From assembly GCA_008508345.1 (NCBI GenBank), contig QNGE01001714.1, positions 48,514 through 112,513 on the forward strand: a stretch of 64,000 bases of DNA, read 5' to 3'. The number at the start of each line of letters is the position of its first letter. The first letter of the stretch is position 1. Position numbers and translations under genes: made by a program. Positions 29,301 to 44,300 of this stretch are shown piece by piece. The notes under the pieces were generated by a model that was not told the origin of the DNA, made no database searches, and saw nothing but the letters and a program-made list of their open reading frames with translations. This DNA comes from Paragonimus westermani (lineage: Eukaryota > Platyhelminthes > Trematoda > Plagiorchiida > Troglotrematidae).

Positions 29301-32300
29301 GTTACTAAAACACCTGAGTGTTTTCATGTCAAAACATACGCTAATCCCCCGATATGAAGGATGCTTTCATAAAAGTCCAAAATCATGTAGTTCGTCCGAA
29401 ATCAGCTCCTGCTCCTCGTCACTTCGCTTCAAGACATGTTAACTTCCATATGCTCCCTCGTGGTTTCGCAAGATCTTCCGAAAAAAGACCTCAAGCTGTT
29501 AAACAGATCCATAATGTTTCAAACTCTGTGGAGCGGTATTTTAGTGTATAGTTTATCAACGCTTTTGTCGAACGGCGTCTGAGAAGCCATATGGACAACT
29601 GACCGACAAAATCCCAAGTGGCAATGGCCATGCTCTACTTTCAGACCTGCCCCATTCATTAATCAATCTTGCCACACTTTCCACTCCTACGTTCTTGTAA
29701 GTTTGTATCCAGAAGTACAACTATTCAATGGTCTATTATTTAACGAGGATTCTAGTTTTCTTCAGCCTGATTCCCTGGAGCTCAGTGCGTGAATGACTGT
29801 ATACCAAAATGTATATCTTTGTCACTCTGATTACAAGAAAATCATTATCTTGCGGCTCCACTTTCAGTCCAACCGATGTAGCTCATATTTTCTCAAATAT
29901 CTCATTACCGCACAACTTGTGAATGTATTGATAGCTGAAATTTCACCTCGTAGAATGTATAAAGTTAATTTTTGGCTTAACTTGAACACGATTAAGGTCG
30001 TCTAATGAACGAGATAAAGGGGATAATACTCGAACTTCTTTCGGTGACGCCAGTCTAGACCATCTTGCCTCAATGCCGTGAAAATCGTGTACAACGTCGC
30101 CTGGCCCGCAACAGACTCTGTTGTCTGCCTTTCCGTTAGCATTGGAACATGGACACGAGAGCCTTGAACGCATGCTGATCCCATCAATTCCTCGGATTGT
30201 GGTTCGTATTAACCTGGATAAGGCAAGCCAAATCCATATTAAGATTTATACATCCCGGAGGGTAATTCTCAACCTCAAAGTAGACCCGAAGATGACTGGT
30301 ATCGCGTTTTTACAAACGGCTGAGCCTATGCCTACACCTCCAATTTGGCAGTCTGTTCGGGAAGAAGCATGACCTGGATATGTTAGAGGAACCCATTTTT
30401 TCCGTCCGAAACCACCTCCTTCCTCGAGAAAACGATCCTACCCAATCACAATAGGCGGAAATGTCGTGAACATTCGAGAGGTGACCCTCACTACATTTTT
30501 ACCCGTTCGTCCTCTATTCCACTATGTTCATTGGTAGCTTAATGACCTTAACTACTTTTTTTATGTCTGTCCTCCGTTTTTCTGGTTCGAGAATGTTGGT
30601 AGGTCACTATGACCCTATAAATACCATGCGATTTTCACCTTGTCTCACAAGTTTTCCGAGCAGAACAAAGTTGCTTTCTGCACCCGTCTTTTGGCTTGTC
30701 TTGGGCGCAATTAACAGAGAACCGCCGCGTATTTTCGGGACCAAGATTTTCCGTGTTAATTATATCAAGGAGGAGAACCCGATTTCCCATCAATAGTTTT
30801 ATTATACTGTGGACGAACCAGCGTATTGAGTCAAGGGTTACAACAGGATGTTGAAGGGTTTCATCACTTTGAGCGATGATCACACAACCAAACAACTCCC
30901 TAAACTCCCCGCGTCGTTAGGTATAGCCAGTTGCAGGTGATGGGAAACCTTGCAGGTCTTGCTTATTGCTCCGGACAGCATTGCCGGTCAAATTCAAAAC
31001 CTCAATCTTCAAGTACTCCAGTACAACAGCCAGAGTGATCGCAACACCAATGTCAACCCACTCGATCGAGTTGTCCTTGAGTAGGAGACGGTTCATACGG
31101 TCTCCATGGAACTGATAACCAATAGGGGGTCAATCCAGTTTTCAACCTGGAGCGATTTTGGAAGCTTCTGAAGAGGTCGCTCATTGTGAGACGGATAACT
31201 GGGAAAAAGAAACGCGGAACTAAGTCGTCAGAGCGTTGAAACCGTTACAAATGACTTAGCTCTAAGTTACCGCGGATGTTCAGCATCTCTTCCTGTAGTG
31301 GTCGTTCTTATTTCGTTCTCTTCTCTACGTCCCTTGCAAGATTACGCGTTATTCATATCATTATCACTGTTCTGGAAATCTTTTAAAAAGTCCCCACTGA
31401 AAAACACCAACTATCTGCCATTCATCATGAGACACTCTTACGGCCGATCGGTGGAACCATGGCGTCCAAATTAACCCACCTGTCCGATCACAAGAGTATA
31501 CGGGAGGTCAGCGAGTCAACCTTAGTAAATAAAGGTCACAACATACACACAAGCGAGAAACGAGCTGTGACTAAGCATAAAAGTGTAGAGAATGAAACAA
31601 AGTATACGTAAGATGTATTCAAGTAAAGGCATTGGAAAACAGCAAATCGTGATCAAAAACACGATCATGTAAGCCACATAGGGAGAGAGGGGCATTTGTT
31701 ATCGGACAGTGTAGTCCAGTGTAAACTAGGCCATTGACTGGGCGGTTGAAAAGCCCAATACACTTTTCACATTGGATCGAACAATGCCAACTTACAGCTA
31801 AGGGGAGAGGTCATTTGGTCATGAAATCTCCACACAATTTGTACTTCAGAAGTGTGTCTCGTCACCTAGCCAGAGCTAGATGACTTTGGTCTACTACGCC
31901 TCAAAAATCAAACATGTATGATTATGCTGATTATTCTAAAAAGACAACCTAATAGTCTTGCTGAATTCCTCATGATTATCTAACACCTCTCTAGAAGCCC
32001 GTCAATGATACTGCGGAAAGAAATGACGATCCGAGACGGAGAGAACAGGTTGATCATTCATACGAATTTTATGACAGACCACTGTCAGCACTACATAAAT
32101 GGTCATTATCGCTGGTGGTCACAAATGTCCGCAGATTTGTCTGTAATGTAATCAAGAATTAAGGAATTCAAAAGTTCGTTAGTCTGCCTAAAAAAATCCC
32201 AACGGCTGCAAAACCATACTACTAAAGGTGTGCGATGTGATATTGTGACGCCAATTACCGCACAGACAACTGTGAGATTAAACCTCCGTTTCCTTAGCCG

Positions 32301-35300
32301 CACCTGTCTACACTTGAGTTGCCTAAGAAAATTCAACTCACAGGTGACCTTGTATCACATGTGGAAACAAAACCAAAAAATGTGGTAAATGTTACATAGA
32401 GCAGATATGAACAGACTTACACGCTGGAAGATGATCTCATCGCATTAAGTGGAACAATGGTATGATAATTGGCGATGAGGGTGTGACGTCGGTTAAGTCA
32501 AATTCCAACTTTAATAACTGCTTCATCCGACTGTCTCGTCAAATGACCGTTTAATTAGGAAAAAGAGCATCCGATCCCAATTCTAATGTACCGTACCACT
32601 GTCACGTTAAGAAACGTAGCAGCATATTCAACTCCTATCAAAGTCAAAAGCGTAAATAAGGATCGACTGCGAGCAGTGAAATACCAGCAATCGGTCCGGT
32701 TTTCGAATTAGCGCACCGAAGAACCAGAAAAACAGTCCGCTACGTTCATGCGTAATGTTGGCTTCTATTTAACATAGCGCCATGATCGTCTTGTCCGATA
32801 GGCAGTGGGAGCCACAACTGAACAAAGTAGTTCATTTTATTCAAAAGTAACGTCTGCATCTCATAAAGAGGAATCTGCTAGGTAACTATTGGATAACACA
32901 TCCAAGCCATGATGTGAAAAGTGAATGGAAAAGTTGCGAGACGATCATAATTGATCGGAATGCATGGCACCCATATGAAACGGGGTTGTTTGATACTTGT
33001 AAGCGCACGAACACACACACCAAGATGTACAGATGACAGTAAGAAACGACCTAATGAAACACCAAGGATGTACAAGAGTTAACAACGGAAACACAGATCG
33101 TCTCCGGAATGTCCATTGCGAAAACCACACCCATTCTAAACACAAATAATCAGTGTGTGCATTCAGGGTAATTGGAATGTGTACGTATGTGTACATCTAT
33201 GATACTGTACAAGTATAAACGAGCCTAGAACCGGTCCAAATAGTTCTGTAAAACGTTCTCGGTCGATAAACAATTAAGTCGGTTAGTCGGGCGGTCGGCA
33301 GAGAGAAACAGCATATGCTAATATCGGCGGCATAAAATACATCCATCGGATGTGTCGGTTTTGCGTTACTCGAACTCAAATTATCCTGTATTGTTAAAAC
33401 CAGACAAACGTTTCCACATGCCAGTCAAAAGTTCATGTCATGCGCGTTACAAAGAACCATCGGCCAACAAGACAATCACGTTGGCGACAGATAAATTGGC
33501 AGATCTGCCTGCGACCAGCATATCAGCCAAATAAGTATGGAACAGGCAAGATAAACGTTCACATCCCATACATGGTTAGCGATCGCAGTGTGATATGCAA
33601 AATTATCATCTACCTGTATCAGGCAGGCTCCCTATGGAGCTAGACGGTAATAAGAAGGAATGAATATGTAATTCCTTATGTCGCACGTGATCTTTTTTGT
33701 GTGATTCGATTGTTCCAGTCCGGTCTCCCTATCAGACTGCTTTGCAATTCACTGGGTTAAACTGTGAGTAGTGTGGCAACAGTTCCGAGAATTCAACAGA
33801 CTTGGTATCTCAAAGATCCTTTATGGTAACTGCATGAAGAACAACAGGCCTAGTGTACACCACACATGTCCTGAAGGTCACGCCTGATTGGTGCGGTCGC
33901 ACGAACCAAGCTGACGTAAGCTCGCGCATCGACAAGAGTAACCGACACATGCAAGTGTCTCAATAACTGTGATTATGCAACCGGAGTAGTGTAGTGCAGA
34001 TAGGACACTACAGAGTTAGATCATCAAATATAGCTGCATGTTTCGTGACAGAGTTGTCACGAAACAGTACGACCAGATGAGGCTATTGTCTTCCGGCGAG
34101 CGGTGCGCTGATCAATAGCATCGGTCATTAAGTCCTGGTAAAGTATGGGTGATTAAAGGCGATCAATTCGAAACCAACTCTGTGGCTTACAGACTGGCAG
34201 TCAAGGACTGAAGGCTTGGACATCAGAGTTAAATTGTCAGTTTTTAGAGCACAAACCGCTTGTCACTATGCGACGTACCACGTAACCCAGGAGGCTGGAT
34301 GTTGTCAGAGTGACGACGAGTGGATTGGGCGTGACTTAATTATTCGTACATAAATCAGTCCCGTTCAGCATAGCTTCAATAAACAGAATTTTGACGTACG
34401 AGCTGGTTTACGTAGACCATTACCTACGGTAATAACCGACCCGACTGGATAACTGCCTCAAACACACGTCTGTCAGACTCGCGGGAAACACTGACTTAGG
34501 TAGCGACAGTAACATTGCTAAGTCAGCGCAATTAAAGAAACCACAGATTTTAAATCAAATTTGCGAATGGGGGGAGGCACGACTTTGTGTAATCATAAAA
34601 GTTCGGATTCTGCAAACTCATCCTGAGAGCTTTGGTAGTGATATTACGAACAGTCAATATATTCCGTACCTGGTGCTGCAAAGTAGCTTCAAAAGACATT
34701 GTGATAAACGAAAGGAATGGAAGTTTTGCGAAGGTTTGGACCGGCTGCCTTTAAAGTAGGCTGAGAAACGCATGAAAAGTTGTTTAAGCAGCCGTTATGA
34801 CATTCATTCCAATCACAAGGGGACACACAGATCAACAACTCAGCGTATTAAAAAGTGGTTCGATTGGGTGGCAAAATAAACATATTCAAACACAGCCAAT
34901 GGGTAACAGAATAGAGTGTACATTCCTCCTGGAACCGTGAGCGGTAAAATATACTTTTTGACAGTACATTGAATATAGTGTTTTGCGAGTTCAATCGTTT
35001 GCAAACCTTACGAATAGCTAGCTCAGTCTAATCAAGGTTTGAAATATCATAAAATATGTGTTTAAAAAAACAATCTGTCGAAAGCTTTTGTATGCGCGTG
35101 TAGGAAGTCTGATTCCAGTACACGCAGAAAGAAAGCAATCTAGTGTATACGATTCATTAACATTTTCCGACAAACGCGATTACATTCAAATGGGATAGAA
35201 TAGCGATGCAAGGTATACTTTTTTCTTGGTGGTTTGTAGACGTATACCGCATGGAATGAGATACCGTAGCACATGCGATTGGTTACCCGTGTATATACGT

Positions 35301-38300
35301 TTAAAAAGAAGTCCTTTGACCGGCTCTAGTGTTGCGCGTCGACACAAGTTCGTACAGATGTTAGTCTGGGATATCCCATTATTCTTTTCGCACTCAAAAG
35401 GATTTGAAATATTATGAGTAAACGATGGTTCCGATGGTTTAGAATTGTGCCAATATTGTCAATCAGGATGAGCGGACGACAATGGTTTCTTCATCAGCCT
35501 CATTTCAACGCATAGTACATTTGTTGGGCACTTTATGCCTTCAAAATGGACATAACCACTAAAGAATTTTATCGACTGGTTACCATTTCAGTTTTTTTAT
35601 ACAGCTAACGGATGAAGTGTATACTACTTTCAAAGAGAACAGTGTTGCGAACAATCCAGCCTAAGAAAACTTACAGAAGGCAAGAAGTACGCCGGAGCTG
35701 AAGCATGATGCTTAGGTGTAAAGATGCAAAATAGCCTTCAATGTTTAACCGTCAGTGAAATCACATTTCCTACGGGTAGTAAGGCATCTGAATTAGTAAC
35801 GTTAGATCCAGACCTAATGTGTTAAATGTGAGGTAAATTTAGACTGCGTTGTGAAAACCAAACTACAACACACAAATACGCGGCGAGCATGCTCGCTACT
35901 ACTCAAATGACCACACATTAAGCATGACCGCTGCACCACACCTAAACGCTCAGCTACGAGCTTTCGCGGATATTTTCTGGCATCAAACTTTTGGGAGTGC
36001 AACAATTCTGAGAAAGAGTAGGAGTGCTCTCAATTCACGAACTTAATTCAAAAAACAACACAATGATAGATTGAATTCACAAGTCCGTTTGGAGCCGATG
36101 ATGGCTGTATCGATTCTTGTGCCTGCCCAACGGGGTTCGGCAATGTAGAACAACCTCGTTCGAAGTCCTACAACTCCCCTAGTTGAACAACTGGTAGGTT
36201 ATTAACCTAGTTAAAGCCATCATTATCATCGTCAGTGGTTAGTGCTGATGCTTAATCGTCATGCAGCTATGTGGTAAAAAGTAAACCCTAGCCAAGCCAA
36301 AAAAGGGGAGAAGGGAAGGGACATGACTGTTAGAAATGATTATGTCCATGCTCAAATATTTAGCATTAATGTTCTCACGTCTGGCACACACCACCGAGCT
36401 ACAAGTGAAAATAAGGCGTCACCAGCACGATAGAGGCCTCTTTACGATTTCCACTGCTAACGGCCATCAACTGAACCTACTTCACAGACAAGTGAAGAGA
36501 ACACCAACGAGTCCGATTAGTGAATAGTATTTTCATCAAGGTGAGATAGAAAATAAGACATACAGTATGTCAGAGTTTCGAAAGAGACAGCACTAACATC
36601 ATTATAGGTGGCAATGTACTAGTGGTTCATATTGACGTTTAACTGATACAACTGTGAAGGATGAAACAAGCCCTAATCACGAAATCAAAGAAAACAAAGG
36701 AATGAGACATAAAAACCTGTGCCTAGGCTCAAAAATTCAAATTCAACGTGCCCAAACTTTTCATATACATCAGTCACGGGAGGGTGTTTGAAGGCTTTAG
36801 GTGTAGAAATAGTGGTAAACGGTTAAGCAAACCTTGATTAGTGTACGATTACCCTTGTCCTCAAGGATCAGTTCATGGCAACTACGTACTAATTGCAGCT
36901 GACTAATAATCACACGGTCGAGAGTTCGAACCCAGTTGTTACGACTGTTCCTACCTGAAATTAGAGAGTAAGACAGTAGTCCATTCACATGTGACTTCGT
37001 GTGTCACATTAACTGAACCTTAGTATTGGAATACACTGATCCTCATTCGAATGAAAGTGGATTGTAACGTACGTGACTGAAATCGGAGAATCACCACTCC
37101 GGTTCGTGTAGTTGACGGCTGCGTTATACGTCTGATTGAACCATTGCCAGAAAACGACGGCCGGAGTGGATCTGAAAGATGGACCACATGCACAGTAAGA
37201 AACAGTCGAACTTTCAAAGAATTCACGGGTCAGATAAACACAAGCAGACAAACAAAAAATACCCGGTTTAATTCACCCCGAAACGTGGAACTGGAATAGC
37301 ATATAGTAATTGTAAAGAGTGTAAGAAACATGAAACCGTCTGAGAAGATAAACATTCAGATGACCAGCAAGTCTAGTAGTGTGGTCCACAGAAAATTGCT
37401 AGCTCTTTTGTAGACAAAGTTGTCATATGACGCTTGCTAACAAACCGACACTTGATGGTGTTTGGAGTTATCAGGTGAAGAGGTAGCCAGACAATTTTCA
37501 GGTCATGAGTCCAGGCGCTCGAGCATAGTTTGTGACAAATTGTTTGCTTTTCAACAATTTGTTAACACTTCACTCATGCAGATGAGCACAGTCCACACGT
37601 GAGTTGACCAGTTTACATAAGTTCAAGACCACAGGCGATGGAAAATAAGTTCCAACTAGATAGCCTTGACCAGTGTCAATTGATAGCCTGAAGGATAGAT
37701 TGTGTTCATCTGGATCAACGGAGCATTAGAAGATCATATGTAGTATTCATTTATTGTACACAAGTCTGAGGATAGACTGAATGTCAAGTGTGGACCATGA
37801 ACCAATAACAGATAGCAAAAAATGACTGACAGATAAAATAGAAAGTAGAACAAGAGGCACAACAAAAGAGGCAAAGAAGAAATTTGTCAGTCTTACACTG
37901 CACATGATTTTTGCATTTGATACACCTTCTTTTTTAGGAAAATGCGTATAACTGCAGCCTAAAAGCCCATGGCATAAAATACAACGATGCCCCCGTAACT
38001 GACTTCACTTTGCGGCTGTATCACACTATAACTTTAGACGGCGACATAAAATATTTTGGTCCCAAGCCTGGAGGACGGAGAGTTAACAGAGACCAAACTT
38101 GATGACAATTTTTCCACACTCCTACACGAAGTCATGAACTGCTAACTGTGCTGTTATTGTAACGACCACGCCTAGGGAGCACAAACAAAACGAGCAGGTA
38201 TGCGCAAGGTGTGTATGGGCTGCCTTAGCTCAAGAAATGAAACAACTTTACGTAAACAGAGGTTACCTGCTACCAACACACGTCGCTATACGTCAACATT

Positions 38301-41300
38301 GTTCAAGTGGTGCTTCCACCACACACCAACACTACTTCACAGACAGACTGTCAAAAAGAGACAACCTATGACACAGGGAGGCTACATTTATTGAATGGGG
38401 TCGCGTCACACGCCTTGTTCTTTGGAGAGATACAGATATCACACCGGCGTCGGGGGTTCTTCTGGTTAACAAATCCAATGCACGCTTTTACGATAAGTAA
38501 AGAGACTTCTGCAGCACCACCGGCAGGTGTGATACCGTCTCTGTCGAGCTCTCACTGGCGTAGACGGTTGGTGTACTTCTATTCAATTACGGGTTTACAC
38601 ATTGTTGGTGGTCTGGGTGCATCAGACCAATAAGTCTCTGATTTCTGAATAGTTGAATGTCAGACTGTTTAAATCCATGGTCAGCACGGCGTACTTTTTA
38701 GTCGCCTTGAGTGGCATACATTAGTGTCCTCCTGCTTCGTGCTCTGCTTCCGCACGGTTGGTAAGATCATAACGCTTGGTCAGTGGCAAATCATCACTAT
38801 TACCGTGTCATTATTAATTTGGAGGTTTAAAAACTTCTAAAACACCAACATGGGCAACTAAGCTACTCAGTTGAAATTGAGATCATGGCTCGAAAAATAG
38901 CGGCTTAGCAGAGCCAAGCAGTTCCTGTAGTAAAGTCCTTACCAGGAACTACTTCGTGAGAACTCAGCTAACTTGAGTGACAGTGCCCAATTCCGGTTAC
39001 TGTTAGGCAAACTTCACCTAACAGAACACGCTCAGTATCGTAACTGTACCCTCCCAAGGAACCTACGTGAATGTTCATTCCCAGTGTTCAAGTCACATTT
39101 CCAGTGAATATATGTAATCGTTCAAGGCTCATTTTAACTGGTTGTCACTCAATAAGCAATATTCTGAAGGCATTTTGACAGTTGCTGGTGAGGTAATCGT
39201 GGGGAGAAAATTAAGCTATTAAATCTCACTAGTGACCAGGTTAAAACGTTTTTCGCATAGACTTGAATCGGCAACAGATGTGGGTACTCGTGAACGTATC
39301 CTATTACAGCAGGGGGGAAAACAGATATGAAATAGCAGACCATGAGATGAGTGTCAATGAGTGATAAATCTCAAGAATGACACTAGATTGATTGAAAACA
39401 AGCGCAAGAGCGAGAGAAACGTCGAGGTGTGCCAACAATGAAGCAGGAGGTATCTAGACGACGTTAGTGAAACGGCGGATAGCGGAACGATGGGCAACGG
39501 TAATGGACAATAGACTACGGAGTGTACACGAATAGGTCCTAACTACCCTGCCAACCCAACCACCCGAAGCTAACGCGTGAACACCGAGAAAAGAGTGGCA
39601 TCCGGACAGAGCTCATCTCGCTTCTCTCAATCCGAAGACAACACAAACACCATATTTGATGGGTTTGTGATCAATCAGAAGAGCAACTCAGAAGGTGGGC
39701 CAGACAAAGGGCCAAACAGTACAGTGATGCGCGTAGGCGGGAGGTAGGCTTGTGAGCGTTTGGGCGCGTAGGCGGGAGGTAGGCTTGTGAGCGTTTGGGG
39801 GCGTAGGTGGGGATGCCAGAGATTTGGCACGTGGGGTGAAGGGCGAAGTGGCACATGACCATGTCGACTATGAAGGTCACTCGCAAGTGTACTTTATTGG
39901 TCTTCGAGAATCTGACGGCTTCCCCGACAAACATTTTGCGCGAGTTCACCAGTTTCGAAATAACGGAAAGTGTGTGGGAAAGTGGAATATAAGGGGGTTC
40001 GTCAGTAAAAAATGTCCGCATCCAGACGTTTTCGGGAGTCCAAAGGGAAGTTGAACTGTAACGTTTTCTCGGCGGTATGCGATTTCAAGTGACGGAAAGC
40101 ATGTCAACAGTTTGCTGAATGTTAAGAAAGCAAGCCTGCAGGCTGATAGGTCTCTGATTTTACACTCATCTCAGGGCAAACACAGGACCATTTATATGAA
40201 CCGGTATGCACATAAACCAACCGTGTGGTATTGAACATCTCAGGAACCCAAATTCCATTCGGTGGACGGTTAAAATGTGAGTTCCAACTTGGCAATTAAC
40301 ATCCAACTTACATCTGCTATATATTGTGAAGGATTTAAAGCTGAATTTATTAAGTATAAACGAGATTGAAAAACTGGGTTTATTCGATGCGGGTACTCCC
40401 AAATGTTCAATCATGGCCGTGTCATGTTTCAGATTGGTCAAACGTTGGCACTCCGTTGTCACAGATGGCAACGTCATGTCAGGGTCCAGTTCAATATTGT
40501 TCAAAATTCTGGCATTAATGTCAGCATTTGGCGCTGACTACGGACTGCAGATGAACATTAGACACGAACTGATTCTCTGTCGTTGTCCTCAGCTTGAACT
40601 TTTCACACTCTCGGTCCACTGCACTTGTGTAGACGGGAAAATCATCGTATTCATTTTTCACCAACTTGAAGCACTGATAACGTGTGTTGAACCAGGCTGA
40701 CTGCTCTCTGAAAATATTCGTCTGTATCATCAATGTTTCTTAAAAAGTAAGATCCCGAGGTATCTTTGGCAGAATGAAATCAGGATACCCCGAGTGTTCT
40801 GTCGTACTGAGCTTTCACTTTTCTTAAATCAACCATGTTAGCCAACTCTACTGAGAAGACATCCTCGTGTAGGCTGAACCATGATTCGAAAGTCAACCCA
40901 GCTTCAGCATCATAAACGAATTCAATGATGCTGTTCGTGATAGCGTCCACTGTTGAACCCGGTTTGACGTTTGAATATGCTGGTATCATGGAAAAATTGC
41001 GCGTCAAAGTTTCAATCAACTTCAGTTGAGCCGCATCGAATCAGGCCTGTTGCTGCTGCAGGATCAGTTTGATTTCTTCCACTGGAATTGTCATTGCTCG
41101 CGTACGTTAAGTATGTAGCATACGAATTCGCCAGTTATTGAAACACGCTCAACCGTTGGTTACGTGCTCAATCGTTCGACCCAAGACTGAAAAAAAGTGA
41201 AGACGGGCCAACACCGTCTATTGGGAGAACGAGTCAAAATTAGGCCACACAAGACCTAAATGTGTGCGACGAAACGATTACCTATATATGGCTGAGAAGA

Positions 41301-44300
41301 CGTACAACAAATCGGATGAGAATACCACACATAGCAGTCAGACTCACAGCGAATCATATGGGACGGTCATATACGACAGTCAGGGCGTGAGAATAAATCA
41401 AGTTAAAGGGGGCATCCAAAAACAATGCGAGAAAACGGTTCAGAGCCATACTGTAGCGAGAAGGCGTCCAACAAAGCACAATCTTTATTGTCCAAATCGC
41501 TAGTCACATGCAACGCGCTCTCTCTCGTTTATGAGTCGTAATTCCAACCCGCAGCACCCCCCGGTTTCCGTTCACACGTCGTGTGCACTTCTAACCGGTT
41601 TACGTGTGTGACCGGTGCCTTCTATCGGAGGGTTTTCCGCTTGCCATTCCTCGTCTGTTTGTCCGATTCCGTTGCGCGATGGTTCGTCCGGCTGCTCGTG
41701 CTGTCCGCCATCCACCCAGTGTTGGCCTTGACCGTATTCCAACATCGTGTCGAGATGTTCCTCTAAATGTTGGATAAACCACGCCTCCGATCTGGCCGTC
41801 TGCCGTATTTCGCCTGCCCTGCCTCGCCCGTTGGTCCGATGCAGTCGAGCGATGACTCATCCGGTCGCGCACGTTGTCCTTGATCCGATCGCAGCAGGTT
41901 TTCGAACGTACCTCCCCCACGTTGAGGTATTCGGCCGAGCGTTCGAAAACTCGCACATCCGGCCTGACAATCCACCACCCACGAACATACCGCACGAACT
42001 GATTCGGTCGATCGATCGATATGGCGTGATCGTTGGAAGATGGGCCTCCCAACAGAGGCAGTAAGAAAAACGGATGATTTTTTCGGAGCCTAAAGTTCCA
42101 CAGCCAACCTAGCAACATCAGACCACCAGCTGAAGTGTTTCTGCGACGGCGATTGAGAATTTCACTTGATGCAATACGAACCAAGATCCTTTCAACAGAG
42201 AGTTATGGTTTAACAGGCATCGTGGAGAACGTCTCAGATGATTTTGATCTAAATATGCAGTCTATGTGCGGGATACGCGTCACATCGGACATGTTTGGCT
42301 ATAAGGCATTACATTCTCAAGATAATGTTGTCTATCGAGCTCGAGTTGAAAATTTCATTTGGACTTACAATACCACTCCTTTGAGATGACGGGCTGATGG
42401 GAGCCAGGATTAACAGCGGCCCACCAACCGGTTACCGGTCGACATATTGTTTCATACATCTCACTAACACTCACGCACCAAACCCCACCAGCCACCTCAG
42501 ACATTCGTGATCTTCCCAAATCTAACCGTGTACCCAACCAACTTAGTCGTAAGTGTTAACCCCAGGAAGCATTTTTCTTAATTTGCATCTGTTAGAAAGT
42601 GTTGGGGATGTTAAATACCCAAAAAACTGTCCAATTAACCGGTAATGAACATTTGTTAATTTTGTAAATTCGAGTTCCTCTTTTTCGCGTCACTATTGCA
42701 CCATCACTTTCATTTCTCGCGTCGATTTACGTACTGGACGCTAATTCGTTGATTTATAACCTAGGACGTTTTCCATGTGTTTCGTTGAACATTATTCACA
42801 AGGTCGCTTGACGAACTATAAATACGCAAGAGCTGTGCTTGTGTTTTGCCTTCGGACTGAGACAGTAAAGGCTCTCTTTCTGGAGACCAGGGGTTTTCCT
42901 TCATAGTCTTCGGGGTTACAACAGCGCGTACAGTATTATGGCGTCGTAGGGATCGTTCCAACTCAATTGAATTTGCCCGGTCGTTCCGCGTTATAACAAA
43001 AAGGGAGATGTTATGACCAGGTTTTAATTGTTTCAGACGACCGATGTACTTTTATCCAATCACCCGTTTAAATTCGTTCGTCTCGCACTGGTTGTTGGCA
43101 GTCTGACCACACTGGGTCAATAGCTTTTTGCATTTCAATTGGTAGTGAGTGGCATAAACCGGTATGTTAATAACATCCAGTTAGAAGCTGAAACATTGAT
43201 TTTTCGAATTAACCTGGCGATATCACGACGGGTTAGGATACGCTAACCATGCTCACATGTTCCAGATAGTAACTAAAATCAGTCAGAACAAACAGACAAA
43301 ATGAGCCCTCGCCATAGACTTAGGTCCGCAGGTTGATCGAAAGGTTGTCCTGGTAAACAGCAGTTGCGCACAGCAGACGGGTACAAATCACCCAAGTATT
43401 GTCGGTGGACTCCAGGTACGGTTGAAACCACACTGTGCGATCCGAAAGGACCACCAGATGTAAGTGCGACAGAAAGAGAATTACGTGCCAGAGTGAGTGT
43501 GAGTGAGAGAAAGCTTAGTGAAACTGTTACTACCATACGTGACTTCAGGCACAGCTACTAAGCGTGATTAGTGTAACAGCAAGACAATGTTGCCATACTG
43601 AAGGTCATTAATTGTTTCCGAAAGTAGAGCAAAAGCCAAAAGAAACCCGTAGATAATTCCAACTGGAAACACTGTTTGTCAGAAGGATAAACGCGACGGG
43701 TACGCAACAATAGTCAGGTCAACACTGCTTTCCTCTATCATTCAAATGACTGCTCGCAGAGGTTAACCAATGATGATAAACCCTAGGATACCGTTGTGAA
43801 TTATTTCGAAAACAAACCAGAATATTCGGCTGACCGCATTAAAGGGACTTTGGTGGCAACTGAACATGTGTGAATATGCGCATTCAATCCTATTTGGTAA
43901 AGCATGCTTGAGTTAGAAATAAGCAAAACAATTCACAAATCACAAGAAAATAAACGGTGAGATAGACCGTGTAGGATCAACTTTTCAGGGGAATGAATCA
44001 TATCCACAAGAAGTTTCCGTTAGGAGACGACATCATTAAATCAGGTCATTGGTGACGGCTGACGAAATCGTTCATCAACAAAACACTAACGTGCAAGTTT
44101 TTCCAGTTGAACCAACCAGGATGATGCGTAAAGGTGGGCGTGGGTATCGTGCTAGCCCGATGAACTAATCAGAGTGCAACGGCTATGGAATTGACCTTAC
44201 CGGGTCAATTAATCGCGAAATGGACTAAACCGTTGGACATTGGTTGAAGGTATAGTTGGCTATATTTGGCGACTAACTCATAATATATATTTACATGCAT

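Noticed and set aside
30000..30370. Possible histone H4 beside the H2A pseudogene
   Set aside because: Only a DVV and an ALRQDG-like stretch match; the rest does not align in any frame.
30524..30796. Plus-strand frame with a WD40-like [13 protein letters not shown]
   Set aside because: A single short resemblance without further repeats, next to the H2A pseudogene; chance is more likely.
38200..38640. Possible old RTE 3' end on the minus strand
   Set aside because: Only a 14-base match (gtctgtgaagtagtg-like) to the RTE 3' end; coding part does not align.
41600..42184. 194-codon minus-strand open frame, rich in Arg
   Set aside because: It lies in the GC-rich LTR block, is open on several frames at once and has no domain; compositional artefact.
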